A stretch of DNA of 64,000 nt, from NCBI RefSeq assembly GCF_034058155.1, contig NZ_CP139148.1:1860001-1924000 (forward strand), in the 5' to 3' direction. The translations under genes and the position numbers were made by a program. This stretch comes from Flavobacterium sp. KACC 22761. GTDB lineage: Bacteria > Bacteroidota > Bacteroidia > Flavobacteriales > Flavobacteriaceae. This document shows, piece after piece, positions 31,811 to 41,270 of the stretch (position 1 is its first letter; every line of letters begins with the position of its first letter). The notes below the pieces were generated by a model. It saw nothing but the letters and a program-made list of their open reading frames with translations. It was not told where the DNA came from and did not search any database.

Positions 31811-34003
31811 TTGAAAAAATTCCCTCATTATAAACAGGCAGATCATAAAGACTGCGGACCAACATGTTTAAAAATTGTAGCCAAACATTATGGGAAGTCA
31901 GTCAATATTCAGGAGTTGCGCGAAAACAGCGAAACAACTCGTGAGGGAAGCAATTTGCTATTTTTGAGTGATGCCGCCGAGAAAATTGGTTTTCGAACAC
32001 TGGGTGTAAAATTAAGTGCCGAAAAGTTAGATGAAGCGCCACTGCCTGCTATTTTGCATTGGAATAAAAACCACTATGTTGTACTGTATAAAATAAAAAA
32101 GGAAATTTATTATATCTCAGATCCTGCTTTTGGATTGATCGAATATAATAAAGAGGATTTCTTAAAATTCTGGATTGGCAATAATGCAGATGATGCTACC
32201 AATGAAGGAATTGCATTATTGATGGAAGCAACACCAAAATTCTTCCAATCTGAATTTGATAAAGAAGACAATAAAGGCTTAGGTTTTAGTTTGCTTTCGC
32301 AATATGTTTTGCGTTATAAATCGTATTTGATGCAGTTGAGCATCGGATTGCTGGCAAGTAGTATGATAATGGCAATTGTGCCTTTTTTAACACAAAGTAT
32401 CGTTGATGTCGGGATTCAAAATCAAAATCTTAATTTTATTTACTTGATTCTTTTTGCGCAATTATTTCTTTTTGCTGGAAGGACAGGTTTAGAATTAATC
32501 AGAAGCTGGATATTGCTGCATCTTTCAACCAGAATCAATATTTCTCTGATTTCAGATTTTTTCATCAAGTTGATGAATCTTCCAATTTCATTTTTTGATG
32601 TGAGAATGACGGGAGATATCATGCAGCGCATCAATGATCATCGCCGAATCGAAAAAATTCTTACTACATCTTCTCTGAATGTTTTATTTTCTGTTATAAA
32701 CATGTTCGTTTTAGGTGCCGTTTTAGCGTACTTCAACTGGAAGATTTTTTTAGTTTTCGTTGTCGGAAGTATTCTTTATTTTGGCTGGATTACACTTTTC
32801 TTAAAAAGAAGAGAAGTTTTGGATTATAAACGTTTTGCTGAGATTTCTCAAGAACAAAGTAAAGTGATGGAGCTCATTAACGGGATGCAAGAAATCAAAC
32901 TTCACAATGCCGAAAAGCAGAAACGCTGGGGATGGGAATATGTACAGGCAAGATTGTTCAGAGTTTCAATAAAAGGCTTGGTTTTGGAGCAGACGCAGAG
33001 TATAGGTTCGTCGGTAATTAATGAGCTTAAAAATATTTTTATTGTTTTTCTTTCGGCCAAATTAGTGATAGATGGCTCGATAACACTCGGAATTATGCTG
33101 GCTATCAGTTCAATTGTGGGAAGTTTGAACGGACCAATTACGCAACTTATCGAGTTTGTCAGAGAGCTTCAGGATGCTAAAATTTCATTGGCAAGATTAT
33201 CTGAAATTCATGAAAAAGAAGATGAAACACAACAAGAAAGCAATCAGACAAGCGAAGTTCCGTATGATGCCGACATTGAAATAAAGAATCTAAGTTATCG
33301 ATATTTAGGATCTGACATTCCAGTTTTGAAAGATTTAAATCTCACAATTCCTGCCAACAAAGTGACCGCCATAGTAGGAACCAGCGGAAGCGGAAAAACA
33401 ACTTTGATGAAACTGCTTTTGAAATTTTACGAGCCTGAAAAAGGCGAGATTACAATAGGAAATGCGCAACTCAGAAACATTTCGCAAAGAGCTTGGCGTT
33501 CAAATATTGGAGCTGTAATGCAGGAAGGTTTTATTTTTAGCGATACAATTGCTAATAATATTGCTGTTGGAGTTGATAAAATTGATAAACAGAGGTTGCT
33601 TTATGCCGCTGATGTAGCCAATATCAGAGAATATATAAGCGAGCTTCCACTTGGATACAATACTAAAATTGGAGCAGAAGGAACGGGAATGAGTGCCGGA
33701 CAAAAACAGCGATTGCTTATTGCGAGAGCGGTTTATAAAAATCCTGAAATATTGTTTTTTGATGAAGCAACATCAGCATTAGATGCCAATAATGAAAAAG
33801 AAATCATGCGAAAATTGGATATCTTCTTTAAAGAAAAGACCGTAATTGTGATCGCGCATCGTTTGAGTACGGTAATGAACGCAGATCAGATAGTGGTATT
33901 AGATAAAGGGAAAATCATCGAAATTGGGAATCACTCTGCACTTGTGGAGCAAAAAGGAAATTATTTTGAACTGGTTAAAAACCAACTGCAATTAGGAAAT
34001 TAA
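31811..34003 (+). CDS. Peptidase-containing ABC transporter (C39 peptidase, membrane, ATPase)
   Basis: 730 residues from TTG at 31811. The C39 peptidase domain spans residues 5-145: oxyanion Gln9, Cys15 in KDCGPTC, His in HWNKNHYVV, Asp in ISDPAFG. The membrane domain spans about 160-450. The ATPase domain is about 490-725, with Walker A GTSGSGKTTL, the signature form MSAGQKQRL and Walker B EILFFDEATSALD. This class cuts double-glycine leaders and exports the core. It is 4 bp upstream of the HlyD gene. Without the TTG start the first peptidase residues, including Gln9, would be lost. No outer-membrane TolC gene is nearby. Confidence 0.93.
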   Translation: MKKFPHYKQADHKDCGPTCLKIVAKHYGKSVNIQELRENSETTREGSNLLFLSDAAEKIGFRTLGVKLSAEKLDEAPLPAILHWNKNHYVVLYKIKKEIYYISDPAFGLIEYNKEDFLKFWIGNNADDATNEGIALLMEATPKFFQSEFDKEDNKGLGFSLLSQYVLRYKSYLMQLSIGLLASSMIMAIVPFLTQSIVDVGIQNQNLNFIYLILFAQLFLFAGRTGLELIRSWILLHLSTRINISLISDFFIKLMNLPISFFDVRMTGDIMQRINDHRRIEKILTTSSLNVLFSVINMFVLGAVLAYFNWKIFLVFVVGSILYFGWITLFLKRREVLDYKRFAEISQEQSKVMELINGMQEIKLHNAEKQKRWGWEYVQARLFRVSIKGLVLEQTQSIGSSVINELKNIFIVFLSAKLVIDGSITLGIMLAISSIVGSLNGPITQLIEFVRELQDAKISLARLSEIHEKEDETQQESNQTSEVPYDADIEIKNLSYRYLGSDIPVLKDLNLTIPANKVTAIVGTSGSGKTTLMKLLLKFYEPEKGEITIGNAQLRNISQRAWRSNIGAVMQEGFIFSDTIANNIAVGVDKIDKQRLLYAADVANIREYISELPLGYNTKIGAEGTGMSAGQKQRLLIARAVYKNPEILFFDEATSALDANNEKEIMRKLDIFFKEKTVIVIAHRLSTVMNADQIVVLDKGKIIEIGNHSALVEQKGNYFELVKNQLQLGN

Positions 34004-34006
34004 GTC

Positions 34007-35299
34007 ATGGAAGATCATAATGCAATAGAACTAAGAAGTGAGGAAGTACAAGAAATCCTGACAAAAGTGCCTCATTGGATGATCAGGTGGGGAACTGTTC
34101 TTATTTTTGGCATCATCGTGATGCTGTTTTTTGTTTCCTGGTTCGTGAAATATCCGGATGTTGTAAATACTGAAATTGTAATTACGACCAATATTCCGCC
34201 AGAAAAAATCGTTTCGAAGTCTTCTGGACGCATCGAAGCTATTTTGGTTAAAAATAAAGCAACAGTCGCTAAAAACACTACGCTAGCCATTATTGAAAAT
34301 ACAGCGAATTATAAAGATGTTTTTTTACTGAAAAGCATTGTTGAGAATTATAACATCAACGATTCCAATCAGGCATTTCCGTTTGCCAAGTTGAAAAATC
34401 TGCAGTTAGGCGAAATTGAGAGTGCTTTTGGAGTTTTCCAAAAAGATTATGAAGCGGAAAAATTAAACGAAAATTTAAAACCTTTTGAGGTTGAAAACCG
34501 AGCACAAATTTCTGAAAAAGTACAGATCAAGGAAAGATTGGAAATTTTGCAACAGCAAAAAATAATCAACGAAAGCGAGCTGCAACTTCAAAAGAATGAA
34601 ATTGCTCGTTTTGAGACTTTGTACAATAAAGGAATTATTTCGGCTCAGGAAATGGAAGCCAAAAAACTGGGCTATTTGCAAGCGCAAAAAAGTTATAAAG
34701 GACTTTTGTCTTCGATTTCGCAGTTAAAATCGGCTTTGATCGACAATACAAAACTGAGCCAGACTTCTCAGATAAGTGGTACTAAGGAAGAAGTGAACTT
34801 GGGACGAAATATGGCGCAGTCATTTTATCAGCTCAAAAAAGTGATCAAAGATTGGGAATTGGCCTATACATTGAAATCATCAATCAGTGGTGTTGTAACT
34901 TTTTTGCAGGTTTGGAACGAAAGCCAGACCATAAATGTTGGAGATAATGTATTTTCGATTATTCCCGACGCGGAAAACGGTTATATCGGAAAAGTCAAAG
35001 CGCCGGCATTGAATTCAGGTAAAATAAAAGTCGGACAGCGGGTAAATATTCGTTTATCAAATTATCCTGATCGTGAATTTGGGGTTCTAAAGGGTGAACT
35101 AAGGAATATTTCGTTGGTTCCAGACAAAGATGGGAATTTATTGCTAGACGTAGCGTTGCCAAACGGACTCAAAACTTCATATAACAAACAAATTGTTTTT
35201 CAACAAGAAATGAAAGGAAGGGCAGAAATTATAACCGAAGATCTGCGTTTAATCGAACGAATCCTATATCAATTTAAGAATATTTTTGAACAAGTTTAA
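34007..35299 (+). CDS. HlyD-family periplasmic adaptor of the peptide exporter
   Basis: 430 residues. One membrane helix lies near residues 24-46 (WGTVLIFGIIVMLFFVSWFV). A biotinyl/lipoyl-like half follows (IVSKSSGRIEAILVKNKATV), then a long coiled coil (about 150-260), then the second half with GVVTFLQVWNESQTINVGDN. It joins the inner-membrane transporter to an outer-membrane channel. It follows the transporter by 4 bp and is surely in the same operon. Confidence 0.92.
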   Translation: MEDHNAIELRSEEVQEILTKVPHWMIRWGTVLIFGIIVMLFFVSWFVKYPDVVNTEIVITTNIPPEKIVSKSSGRIEAILVKNKATVAKNTTLAIIENTANYKDVFLLKSIVENYNINDSNQAFPFAKLKNLQLGEIESAFGVFQKDYEAEKLNENLKPFEVENRAQISEKVQIKERLEILQQQKIINESELQLQKNEIARFETLYNKGIISAQEMEAKKLGYLQAQKSYKGLLSSISQLKSALIDNTKLSQTSQISGTKEEVNLGRNMAQSFYQLKKVIKDWELAYTLKSSISGVVTFLQVWNESQTINVGDNVFSIIPDAENGYIGKVKAPALNSGKIKVGQRVNIRLSNYPDREFGVLKGELRNISLVPDKDGNLLLDVALPNGLKTSYNKQIVFQQEMKGRAEIITEDLRLIERILYQFKNIFEQV

Positions 35300-35338
35300 T
35301 ACTAAACGCTAACTAACCTAAACTCCAAAAATAAATCA

Positions 35339-36991
35339 ATGAAAAAAGCATTACTTATTGTTTTTGTACTATTATTTCAAATTTCTTTTTCAAAACCTAT
35401 AAATGAAATCCAAAAATTAGCGGCAGTATGCAAAGTTTGGGGCTTTTTAAAATATTATCATCCAAATGTTGCAAACGGCAGTAAAAATTGGGATGAACAA
35501 TTGTTTCAAATTCTGCCAAAAGTAGAAGAGGCTCAAACTTCAGAAGCTTTTTCGCTTGTTGTAGAAAATTGGATTGACTCTTTGGGGGAAATTAAAAAAC
35601 AGGAATCTTTAAAACCTGTTGTAAAAAAAGATTATTTTGATAAGAATTTCGATTTGTCGTGGGCTACTAATAAAGACTTGTTCTCGAAATCACTTTCAAA
35701 AAAATTGAAATTTATTGAAGAAAATAGAATTCAGGAAAAACAGTATTATGTTGCTTATGAATTTGGCAGTAATGGCCCTCCATTGCAATTTAAAAATGAA
35801 GTAAAATATGCAGATTTTAAATGGACGGACAAAAATCTTCGTCTGTTGACGTTATTCAGATATTGGAATTACATTGAATATTTTTTTCCTTCTAAATACC
35901 AAATGGATCAAAATTGGGATAAGTCATTAAATGAATTTCTTCCTAGAATTATTGCGCCAGAATCAGAAAAAGATTTCGCTTTAGCAATGCGCGAAATTTC
36001 TATAAAAATAAATGATACGCACGCTTCTACTCAAGTGCCTCAGATGTTTGAATATTTCGGAGATAAATTTATTCCTGTTGATGTTAAAATTATCGATCAA
36101 AATGCCGTTATTATAGGTTTAAAAAATGACTCTTTGGCAAAAATCAGCGACCTTAAAATTGGCGATGTAATTACAAAAGTAGATGGAAAATCGATTGACC
36201 AACTTTTAAGAGAAAATTCAAAATATGTGGAAGGTTCAAATGAACCTTCAGTTTTAAAAAATGCTTATTGGGCAATCTTTAATGGGAAAACACCAACTTT
36301 CGAGATTGAATTCATTCGAGATGGAAAAACCGCAGCAAAAACAATAAACCGATATAAATATCAAGATTTAAAAATTAAATTTCCTGATCAGGGAAAATGG
36401 AAAATTCTAGAAGGAAATATTGGATATGTAAATTTTGGGGGAGTTAATGAAGAAGATATTCCAAATTTGATAGCTGCGCTTAAAAATACAAATGCTATAA
36501 TTTTTGATGATCGAAAAAGACCTCATGATGTCATATATGCGCTTGCAGATTGGCTTAATCCTGAACCCGTAGAATATGTGAAGTATATTGATCCAGATGT
36601 TAATTATCCTGGTCGTTATATTTGGAGAAAAGAAGATGAAAAAATAGGAAAGGTAAACCCGGAAAATTATAAAGGAAAAGTAATTGTTTTAATTGATGAA
36701 AATGCCGTTAGTCACGGTGAACATACTGCGATGGCGTTGCAGACTGTTCCTAAATCTACTGTCATTGGTTCTCAAACGGGAGGCGCAGATGGTGCAAATG
36801 CTAGATTTTTGATCATTAAAGGGTTTTCTTCTTCGTTTACCTGTTATGGCGTTTTTTATCCAAACAAAAAAGAAGTACAACGTATCGGAATTGTTCCTGA
36901 TATCGAACTAAAACCAACTATTTTAGGCATTCAGCAAGGAAAAGATGAGATTCTGGAGCGAGCGATTCTTTTTGCTAAAAATGGTAAATAA
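35339..36991 (+). CDS. Exported S41-family peptidase (paralog of 7261-8949)
   Basis: 550 residues with a signal peptide at 1-18. It shares blocks with the other copy: VCKVWGFLKYYHP near the start, NWDEQL, FDKNFDLSW, KKLKFIEENR and the end GIVPDIELKPTILGIQQGKD. A PDZ-like part includes AKISDLKIGDVITKVDGKS; the S41 core has IDENAVSHGEHTA in place of the nucleophile loop and GSQTGGADG. Note that the candidate serine is followed by His rather than by the SEW of the paralog. It lies 39 bp after the HlyD gene, so it may be in the exporter operon and act on exported peptides (inference). Confidence 0.82.
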   Translation: MKKALLIVFVLLFQISFSKPINEIQKLAAVCKVWGFLKYYHPNVANGSKNWDEQLFQILPKVEEAQTSEAFSLVVENWIDSLGEIKKQESLKPVVKKDYFDKNFDLSWATNKDLFSKSLSKKLKFIEENRIQEKQYYVAYEFGSNGPPLQFKNEVKYADFKWTDKNLRLLTLFRYWNYIEYFFPSKYQMDQNWDKSLNEFLPRIIAPESEKDFALAMREISIKINDTHASTQVPQMFEYFGDKFIPVDVKIIDQNAVIIGLKNDSLAKISDLKIGDVITKVDGKSIDQLLRENSKYVEGSNEPSVLKNAYWAIFNGKTPTFEIEFIRDGKTAAKTINRYKYQDLKIKFPDQGKWKILEGNIGYVNFGGVNEEDIPNLIAALKNTNAIIFDDRKRPHDVIYALADWLNPEPVEYVKYIDPDVNYPGRYIWRKEDEKIGKVNPENYKGKVIVLIDENAVSHGEHTAMALQTVPKSTVIGSQTGGADGANARFLIIKGFSSSFTCYGVFYPNKKEVQRIGIVPDIELKPTILGIQQGKDEILERAILFAKNGK

Positions 36992-37001
36992 TAAATTTTA
37001 A

Positions 37002-37038
37002 ATCTTTGTCAAAGTTTCAAACTTTGACAAAGATGTTT
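37002..37038 (+). terminator. Terminator after the second S41 peptidase gene
   Basis: A near-perfect 16-bp stem, ATCTTTGTCAAAGTTT with its complement, then GTTTTTTC. It lies between convergent genes and could act in both directions. Confidence 0.8.
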
Positions 37039-37041
37039 TTT

Positions 37042-37749
37042 CTACATCTTTAAATAAAATTCTTTAGTCAATTCAATATATTCAGGAGTATAAACATGAC
37101 GATCAATTTCGATAATTAATTCATCAATTTCAATTTCATCAATTTCATTTCGGCCCAAAGCCAATAAACTGCGTTTGATTTCTGTTTTAGGAGTGCCTTT
37201 TACTCGAGTGATTTTTAAAGGATATAATTCGGCTTCTTTTGCCAAGGCAATAAATTTTTCTTCTTCTTTAAAAGGAATAATAACAGCTAGAATTCCGTTT
37301 TCTGAAAGCAATAAATCGGCGGCTTCAACAATTTCCTCAAAAGGCATTGCATCTTGAAAACGTGCTAAATCACGTTGTTCGTTGTCTGTTTTATAATCTT
37401 CTGAATAAAAAGGCGGATTTGAAACAATTAAATCATATTCGTCTTCTGGTTCTTCGATAAATTCATCCAAACCAGCATGAAAACAGAATAGTCGGTCGCC
37501 CCAAGGAGAAGCTTCAAAATTTTCTACGGCTTGTTCGTAAGCATCTTCGTCAATTTCGAGTGCATCAATTTGTTCCGCGCTTGAACGCTGTGCAATCATC
37601 AAAGCAATAATTCCAGTTCCCGCACCAATATCTAAAACACTAAATGGATTATGGTTTATTGGAGCCCACGCACCAAGTAAAACACCATCTGTGCCTACTT
37701 TCATAGCGGTTTTGTCTTGTTTAACAGAAAATTGCTTAAACTGAAACAT
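37042..37749 (-). CDS. trmN6: tRNA1(Val) adenine-37 N6-methyltransferase
   Basis: 235 residues. AdoMet-binding motif VLDIGAGTGIIALM near residue 40; catalytic NPPFYSEDY near residue 112, the NPPF/Y signature of adenine-N6 methyltransferases. It begins MFQFKQFSVKQDKTAMKVGTDGVLLGAW, the usual YfiC start. It methylates A37 of valine tRNA in the cytoplasm. It is upstream of nothing on its own strand and convergent with the S41 gene. Confidence 0.88.
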   Translation of the reverse strand: MFQFKQFSVKQDKTAMKVGTDGVLLGAWAPINHNPFSVLDIGAGTGIIALMIAQRSSAEQIDALEIDEDAYEQAVENFEASPWGDRLFCFHAGLDEFIEEPEDEYDLIVSNPPFYSEDYKTDNEQRDLARFQDAMPFEEIVEAADLLLSENGILAVIIPFKEEEKFIALAKEAELYPLKITRVKGTPKTEIKRSLLALGRNEIDEIEIDELIIEIDRHVYTPEYIELTKEFYLKM

Positions 37750-37826
37750 AGTAAATTCTAATTTATTATTAAGATTTTGAATTCAGATAAGAAACTGAAC
37801 ACTTAAAACTGAGACTGAAGACTAAA

Positions 37827-38351
37827 TTAAAGATACATCTCAACAAGACCTTCAGGAAGATCCATGATTACTTTTTTATTCTCGCGATCGATTTTTACAA
37901 GGAAATGATCAATCATAGGAATAAGGATTTCAACTTCGCCATTTAAAACTTCAAAAAGCGGTTGAGCAGTTGAATCGTTGATAGAAGTTATTTTTCCGAA
38001 AACACCCAAACGTTTGTCTTCAATTTCAAAACCAATAACTTCGTGGAAATAGAATTTGTTGCCAGAAAGTTTAGGCAACATAGTTAACGGAAGATAAATG
38101 CCGTTTCCAACAAGAGCATCTGCATCTTCTTCGGTATTAACATCTTCAAAACTAACTCTTAAAAAGTCGTTTTTATGTAGAGCGCTTTTTTCAATAAAAA
38201 AAGGAACCAAGTGTTTGTTGTGTTCAACAAACACTGATTCCAAGTTTTCGTATAACTCAGGTTCGTCTGTGTCTAAATAGATCAGAACTTCACCTTTGAA
38301 ACTAAATTTTTTAGCGATTTTACCTAAATAAAAACATTCTTCTTTACGCAT
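37827..38351 (-). CDS. rimM: 16S rRNA processing protein RimM
   Basis: 174 residues. An N-terminal RimM beta-barrel (ECFYLGKIAKKFSFKGEVLIYLD) is followed by a PRC-barrel C-terminal half (IGFEIEDKRLGVFGKI, ending IMDLPEGLVEMYL). It helps assemble the 30S subunit head and binds ribosomal protein S19. It starts 15 bp after the rpsP stop, the classic rpsP-rimM pair. trmD, the usual third gene, is not next to it. Confidence 0.93.
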   Translation of the reverse strand: MRKEECFYLGKIAKKFSFKGEVLIYLDTDEPELYENLESVFVEHNKHLVPFFIEKSALHKNDFLRVSFEDVNTEEDADALVGNGIYLPLTMLPKLSGNKFYFHEVIGFEIEDKRLGVFGKITSINDSTAQPLFEVLNGEVEILIPMIDHFLVKIDRENKKVIMDLPEGLVEMYL

Positions 38352-38366
38352 TATCGCTAAGTAAAA

Positions 38367-38927
38367 TTATGCTTCAGTTGTTTCGTTATTCTCTTCAGCA
38401 GCAGGTGCTTCTTCAGTTGCTTCAGCAACTTCTTCTGTAGCCTCAGTTGCTTGTGCAGCAGCTTCAGCTTCAGCTTGTGCAGCAGCGGCATCAGCTATAC
38501 GCTTAGCGTTTACTTCTTTTTCAGCTTTTAAAGCTTTAGCTTTAGCATCAGCTTGTGCTTTTGATAAACCATCTTTTTTAGCATCAACTTTTCCAGCTTT
38601 AGCCTCTAACCAAGCTGCTAATTTAGCATCTGCTTGCTCTTGAGTTAAAGCTCCTTTGCGGATACCTCCATCAAGGTGGTGTTTCAATAAAGCACCTTTG
38701 TAAGAAAGGATAGCTCTTGCAGTATCAGTTGGTTGAGCACCATTGTGCAACCATTTAACTGCGCTGTCAAGGTCTAACTCAACAGTTGCTGGGTTAGTGT
38801 TTGGATTGTAAGTACCGATTTTCTCTAAGTATCTACCATCTCTTTTTGAGCGTGCATCTGCAGCTACTACCCAGTAAAAAGGTTTTCCTTTTTTACCGTG
38901 TCTTTGTAATCTAATTTTTACTGACAT
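38367..38927 (-). CDS. rpsP: 30S ribosomal protein S16 with long Ala/Glu-rich tail
   Basis: 186 residues, against about 80-90 in most bacteria. Residues 1-80 are canonical S16 (KIRLQRHGKKGKPFYWVVAA, GTYNPNTNPATVELD). The last 100 residues are a low-complexity Ala-, Glu- and Lys-rich extension with many AEA repeats and a strongly acidic end. Such tails occur in other Bacteroidetes S16 proteins. It is the first gene of rpsP-rimM, with a -7 element at 38977. Confidence 0.95.
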   Translation of the reverse strand: MSVKIRLQRHGKKGKPFYWVVAADARSKRDGRYLEKIGTYNPNTNPATVELDLDSAVKWLHNGAQPTDTARAILSYKGALLKHHLDGGIRKGALTQEQADAKLAAWLEAKAGKVDAKKDGLSKAQADAKAKALKAEKEVNAKRIADAAAAQAEAEAAAQATEATEEVAEATEEAPAAEENNETTEA

Positions 38928-38976
38928 AATCTAGTGATTAAATTTTGAGGTACTCGACCTCTGTTAATTAAGGGCG

Positions 38977-38984
38977 CAAAGATA
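38977..38984 (-). promoter_or_regulatory. -7 element (TATCTTTG) of the rpsP-rimM operon
   Basis: Exact TAnnTTTG match on the minus strand, 50 bp before rpsP. A TTTG lies 25 bp upstream of it, slightly farther than usual. Confidence 0.5.
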
Positions 38985-39097
38985 TAATTTTTTTATGAAA
39001 TATACGTTCCAAATACTATTAAATGTTGCTAAAGCAGAATTGTGGCATTTTTTTATTGTTTTTAGGACCAAATTTTAGATATTTATTTCAAATGCAA

Positions 39098-39105
39098 TAC
39101 TTTTG
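39098..39105 (+). promoter_or_regulatory. -7 element (TACTTTTG) of the 39123 lipoprotein gene
   Basis: Exact TAnnTTTG match, 18 bp before the start codon. Confidence 0.45.
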
Positions 39106-39122
39106 CATCAAATCCACAGAAT

Positions 39123-39608
39123 ATGAAAAAATACTTTTATTTTTTATCGCTTCTATTTGTTGTTGCAGCTTGCACAGAAGATATAAAATTTAATAATCCA
39201 GCATTTCAAGGCTTAAAAGACAATGTTTTTTGGAGGGCTGTGGGCCATAATGCGGCGTTTTCGATAGAAGGAAATTTTGTAATTGAAGGCTCTTTAGGTT
39301 ATGAAAAAGTGATATTGCAAGTGGATAATAATCCTGCCGAAAAGACCTATGTGTTGGGAGTAAATGATGTTGTGAAAGCATCTTACGTAAGTACCTTCCC
39401 AGGGAAAGAAAGCGAATTTTCAACAGGGACAAAAAAAGGAAGTGGGCAAATTGTAATTACTGATTATGATGCTGAAAATAATACCATTTCTGGTACATTC
39501 AAATTTAATGCAGTAAATAGCAATACATCAGATTTGGATAATCCGAAAGTTACTTTTACAGAAGGTGTTTTCTATAAAGTTCCAATAACGCCAAGAGCTT
39601 TGTTTTAA
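39123..39608 (+). CDS. Small lipoprotein, DUF6252-like
   Basis: 161 residues. The signal peptide ends in lipobox VAAC (Cys17). The mature part is beta-rich (FWRAVGHNAAFSIEGNFVIE, NTISGTFKFNAVN, VTFTEGVFYKVPI), resembling DUF6252 lipoproteins of Flavobacteria. Function unknown. It is a single gene with its own promoter-like element. Confidence 0.75.
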   Translation: MKKYFYFLSLLFVVAACTEDIKFNNPAFQGLKDNVFWRAVGHNAAFSIEGNFVIEGSLGYEKVILQVDNNPAEKTYVLGVNDVVKASYVSTFPGKESEFSTGTKKGSGQIVITDYDAENNTISGTFKFNAVNSNTSDLDNPKVTFTEGVFYKVPITPRALF

Positions 39609-39705
39609 TTTTTTCTTTTGCGGTATGATTTTTAAAGATTTGTTTTTAAAATCTAAATAAAAACATAAATAAACTCGAATATAGCAGATTAGAAAAAAAT
39701 AAGAC

Positions 39706-39713
39706 TACATTTG
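39706..39713 (+). promoter_or_regulatory. -7 element (TACATTTG) of the RRM protein gene
   Basis: Exact TAnnTTTG match, 22 bp before the start codon. Confidence 0.45.
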
Positions 39714-39735
39714 CTTATTATTTAAATAAATATCT

Positions 39736-40083
39736 ATGAATATTTTTGTTGGAAGCCTTCCATTCAGTATTGAGGAAGCAGATTTAAGAGAGTCTTTTGA
39801 GGCTTATGGAACAGTTGACTCTGTTAAAATTATTACTGATAAATTTACTGGAAGAAGTAAAGGCTTTGGTTTTGTTGAAATGCCAAATGATAGCGAAGCT
39901 CAGAAAGCTATCGACGAATTGAACGGTGCTGTTGTATCAGGACGTACAATCGTTGTAAATAAATCGGAGCCAAAACCAGAAGGCGAAAGAAGAAGTTTTA
40001 ATAACAATCGCGGAGGAAACGATCGTGGTGGTTACGGAAACAACCGTGGAGGAAATGACCGCGGAAACAGAGGAGGATATTAA
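39736..40083 (+). CDS. RRM-type RNA-binding protein with RGG-rich tail
   Basis: 115 residues. A single RNA recognition motif spans residues 1-80, with RNP2 NIFVGSL and RNP1 SKGFGFVEM. The last 30 residues are Gly-, Arg- and Asn-rich (GGNDRGGYGNNRGG), like eukaryotic glycine-rich RNA-binding proteins. Bacteroidetes use such proteins as RNA chaperones or mRNA regulators, replacing Hfq/CsrA-type roles (family knowledge). It is followed by a strong terminator. Confidence 0.92.
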   Translation: MNIFVGSLPFSIEEADLRESFEAYGTVDSVKIITDKFTGRSKGFGFVEMPNDSEAQKAIDELNGAVVSGRTIVVNKSEPKPEGERRSFNNNRGGNDRGGYGNNRGGNDRGNRGGY

Positions 40084-40102
40084 TATTTTTTTTCTAAAAT
40101 AT

Positions 40103-40136
40103 AAAAGGGATCAACTTTAGTTGATCCCTTTTTTTT
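40103..40136 (+). terminator. Terminator of the RRM protein gene
   Basis: Stem AAAAGGGATCAA/TTGATCCCTTTT, 6-base loop, then T-run. Confidence 0.9.
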
Positions 40137-40184
40137 GTTTCAAGTTTCAGGTTTCACGTTCCAACAACCTGAAACCTGAAACAA
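40137..40184. repeat. Short palindrome tttcaggtttcacg...cctgaaacctgaaac
   Basis: GTTTCAAGTTTCAGGTTTCA pairs with TGAAACCTGAAAC. It lies between the convergent RRM and leuB genes. Confidence 0.65.
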
Positions 40185-40194
40185 AATAAACTAA

Positions 40195-41250
40195 TTATAC
40201 ATTCGCTGCTAACCAGTCACCAACTTCTTTAGTGCCGTATGCTTTGCCTCCGTTAGCTAAATCTTCAGTGACTACTCCAGCTTCTAATGCTTTGTTTACA
40301 GCATCTCTCATCGCTTTTCCTTCTTCCATTAATCCGAAGTTTTCAAACATCATAGCAGCAGATAAAATAGTAGCCATTGGGTTTGCAATGTTTAATCCTG
40401 TAGCTTGTGGATATGAACCGTGGATAGGTTCAAATAATGATACTTCAGCTCCCATAGATGCAGAAGGCATTAATCCCATTGAACCAGAAATTACAGAAGC
40501 TTCGTCTGTTAAAATATCTCCAAATAAGTTTTCAGTAATTAATACATCATAAGAGTTTGGCCATTGAACCAAACGCATTGCTACAGCATCAACAAATTCG
40601 TAGCTAACTTCAACCTCTGGATAATCTTTTTCCATTGCTTGAACCGTTTCTCTCCATAAACGTGAAGTTTCCAAAACGTTTGCTTTATCCACGCAACATA
40701 ATTTTTTAGAACGTGTCATGGCCAATTCGAAACCTTTTTTAGCTAGACGCTGTACTTCGGCTCTTGTGTAAACGCAGTTATCATAAGCTGTATCTCCGTT
40801 GTCTTTTCTTCCTTTTTCGCCGAAATAAATTCCACCAGTTAATTCTCTTAAGAAAACCAAATCAGTACCTTCGATTCTTTCTCTTTTTAGCGGCGATTTA
40901 TCTAATAAAGATGGGAATGTAAAAGTCGGTCTTACGTTTGCGAACAAACCTAATGCTTTACGCATTTTTAACAAACCTTGCTCTGGACGTACCGGTGCAG
41001 AAGGATCATTGTCATATTTAGGATGACCGATTGCTCCAAAAAGAACGGCATCAGCATTTTTACAAACTTCGTGTGTTGCATCTGGATAAGGTTCACCTAC
41101 TGCATCAATTGCAGCAGCTCCAGTTAAAGCTGGTTTCCAAGTGATTTCATGTCCAAATTTTTGTGCAACAGCATCAGATACTTTTACAGCTTCATTTATT
41201 ACCTCAGGTCCGATTCCGTCTCCGGCTAAAAGGGCTATGTTTAATTTCAT
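40195..41250 (-). CDS. leuB: 3-isopropylmalate dehydrogenase
   Basis: 351 residues. N-terminal [19 protein letters not shown]; the NAD and metal region includes [21 protein letters not shown]; the C-terminal block [20 protein letters not shown] is the family signature. It oxidises and decarboxylates 3-isopropylmalate in leucine synthesis, and in CimA-using organisms also acts on erythro-3-methylmalate. It is the last gene of the run starting at leuC, separated from the synthase gene by a palindrome. Confidence 0.95.
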   Translation of the reverse strand: MKLNIALLAGDGIGPEVINEAVKVSDAVAQKFGHEITWKPALTGAAAIDAVGEPYPDATHEVCKNADAVLFGAIGHPKYDNDPSAPVRPEQGLLKMRKALGLFANVRPTFTFPSLLDKSPLKRERIEGTDLVFLRELTGGIYFGEKGRKDNGDTAYDNCVYTRAEVQRLAKKGFELAMTRSKKLCCVDKANVLETSRLWRETVQAMEKDYPEVEVSYEFVDAVAMRLVQWPNSYDVLITENLFGDILTDEASVISGSMGLMPSASMGAEVSLFEPIHGSYPQATGLNIANPMATILSAAMMFENFGLMEEGKAMRDAVNKALEAGVVTEDLANGGKAYGTKEVGDWLAANV

Positions 41251-41270
41251 TTTTAAATATTTATTATTTT

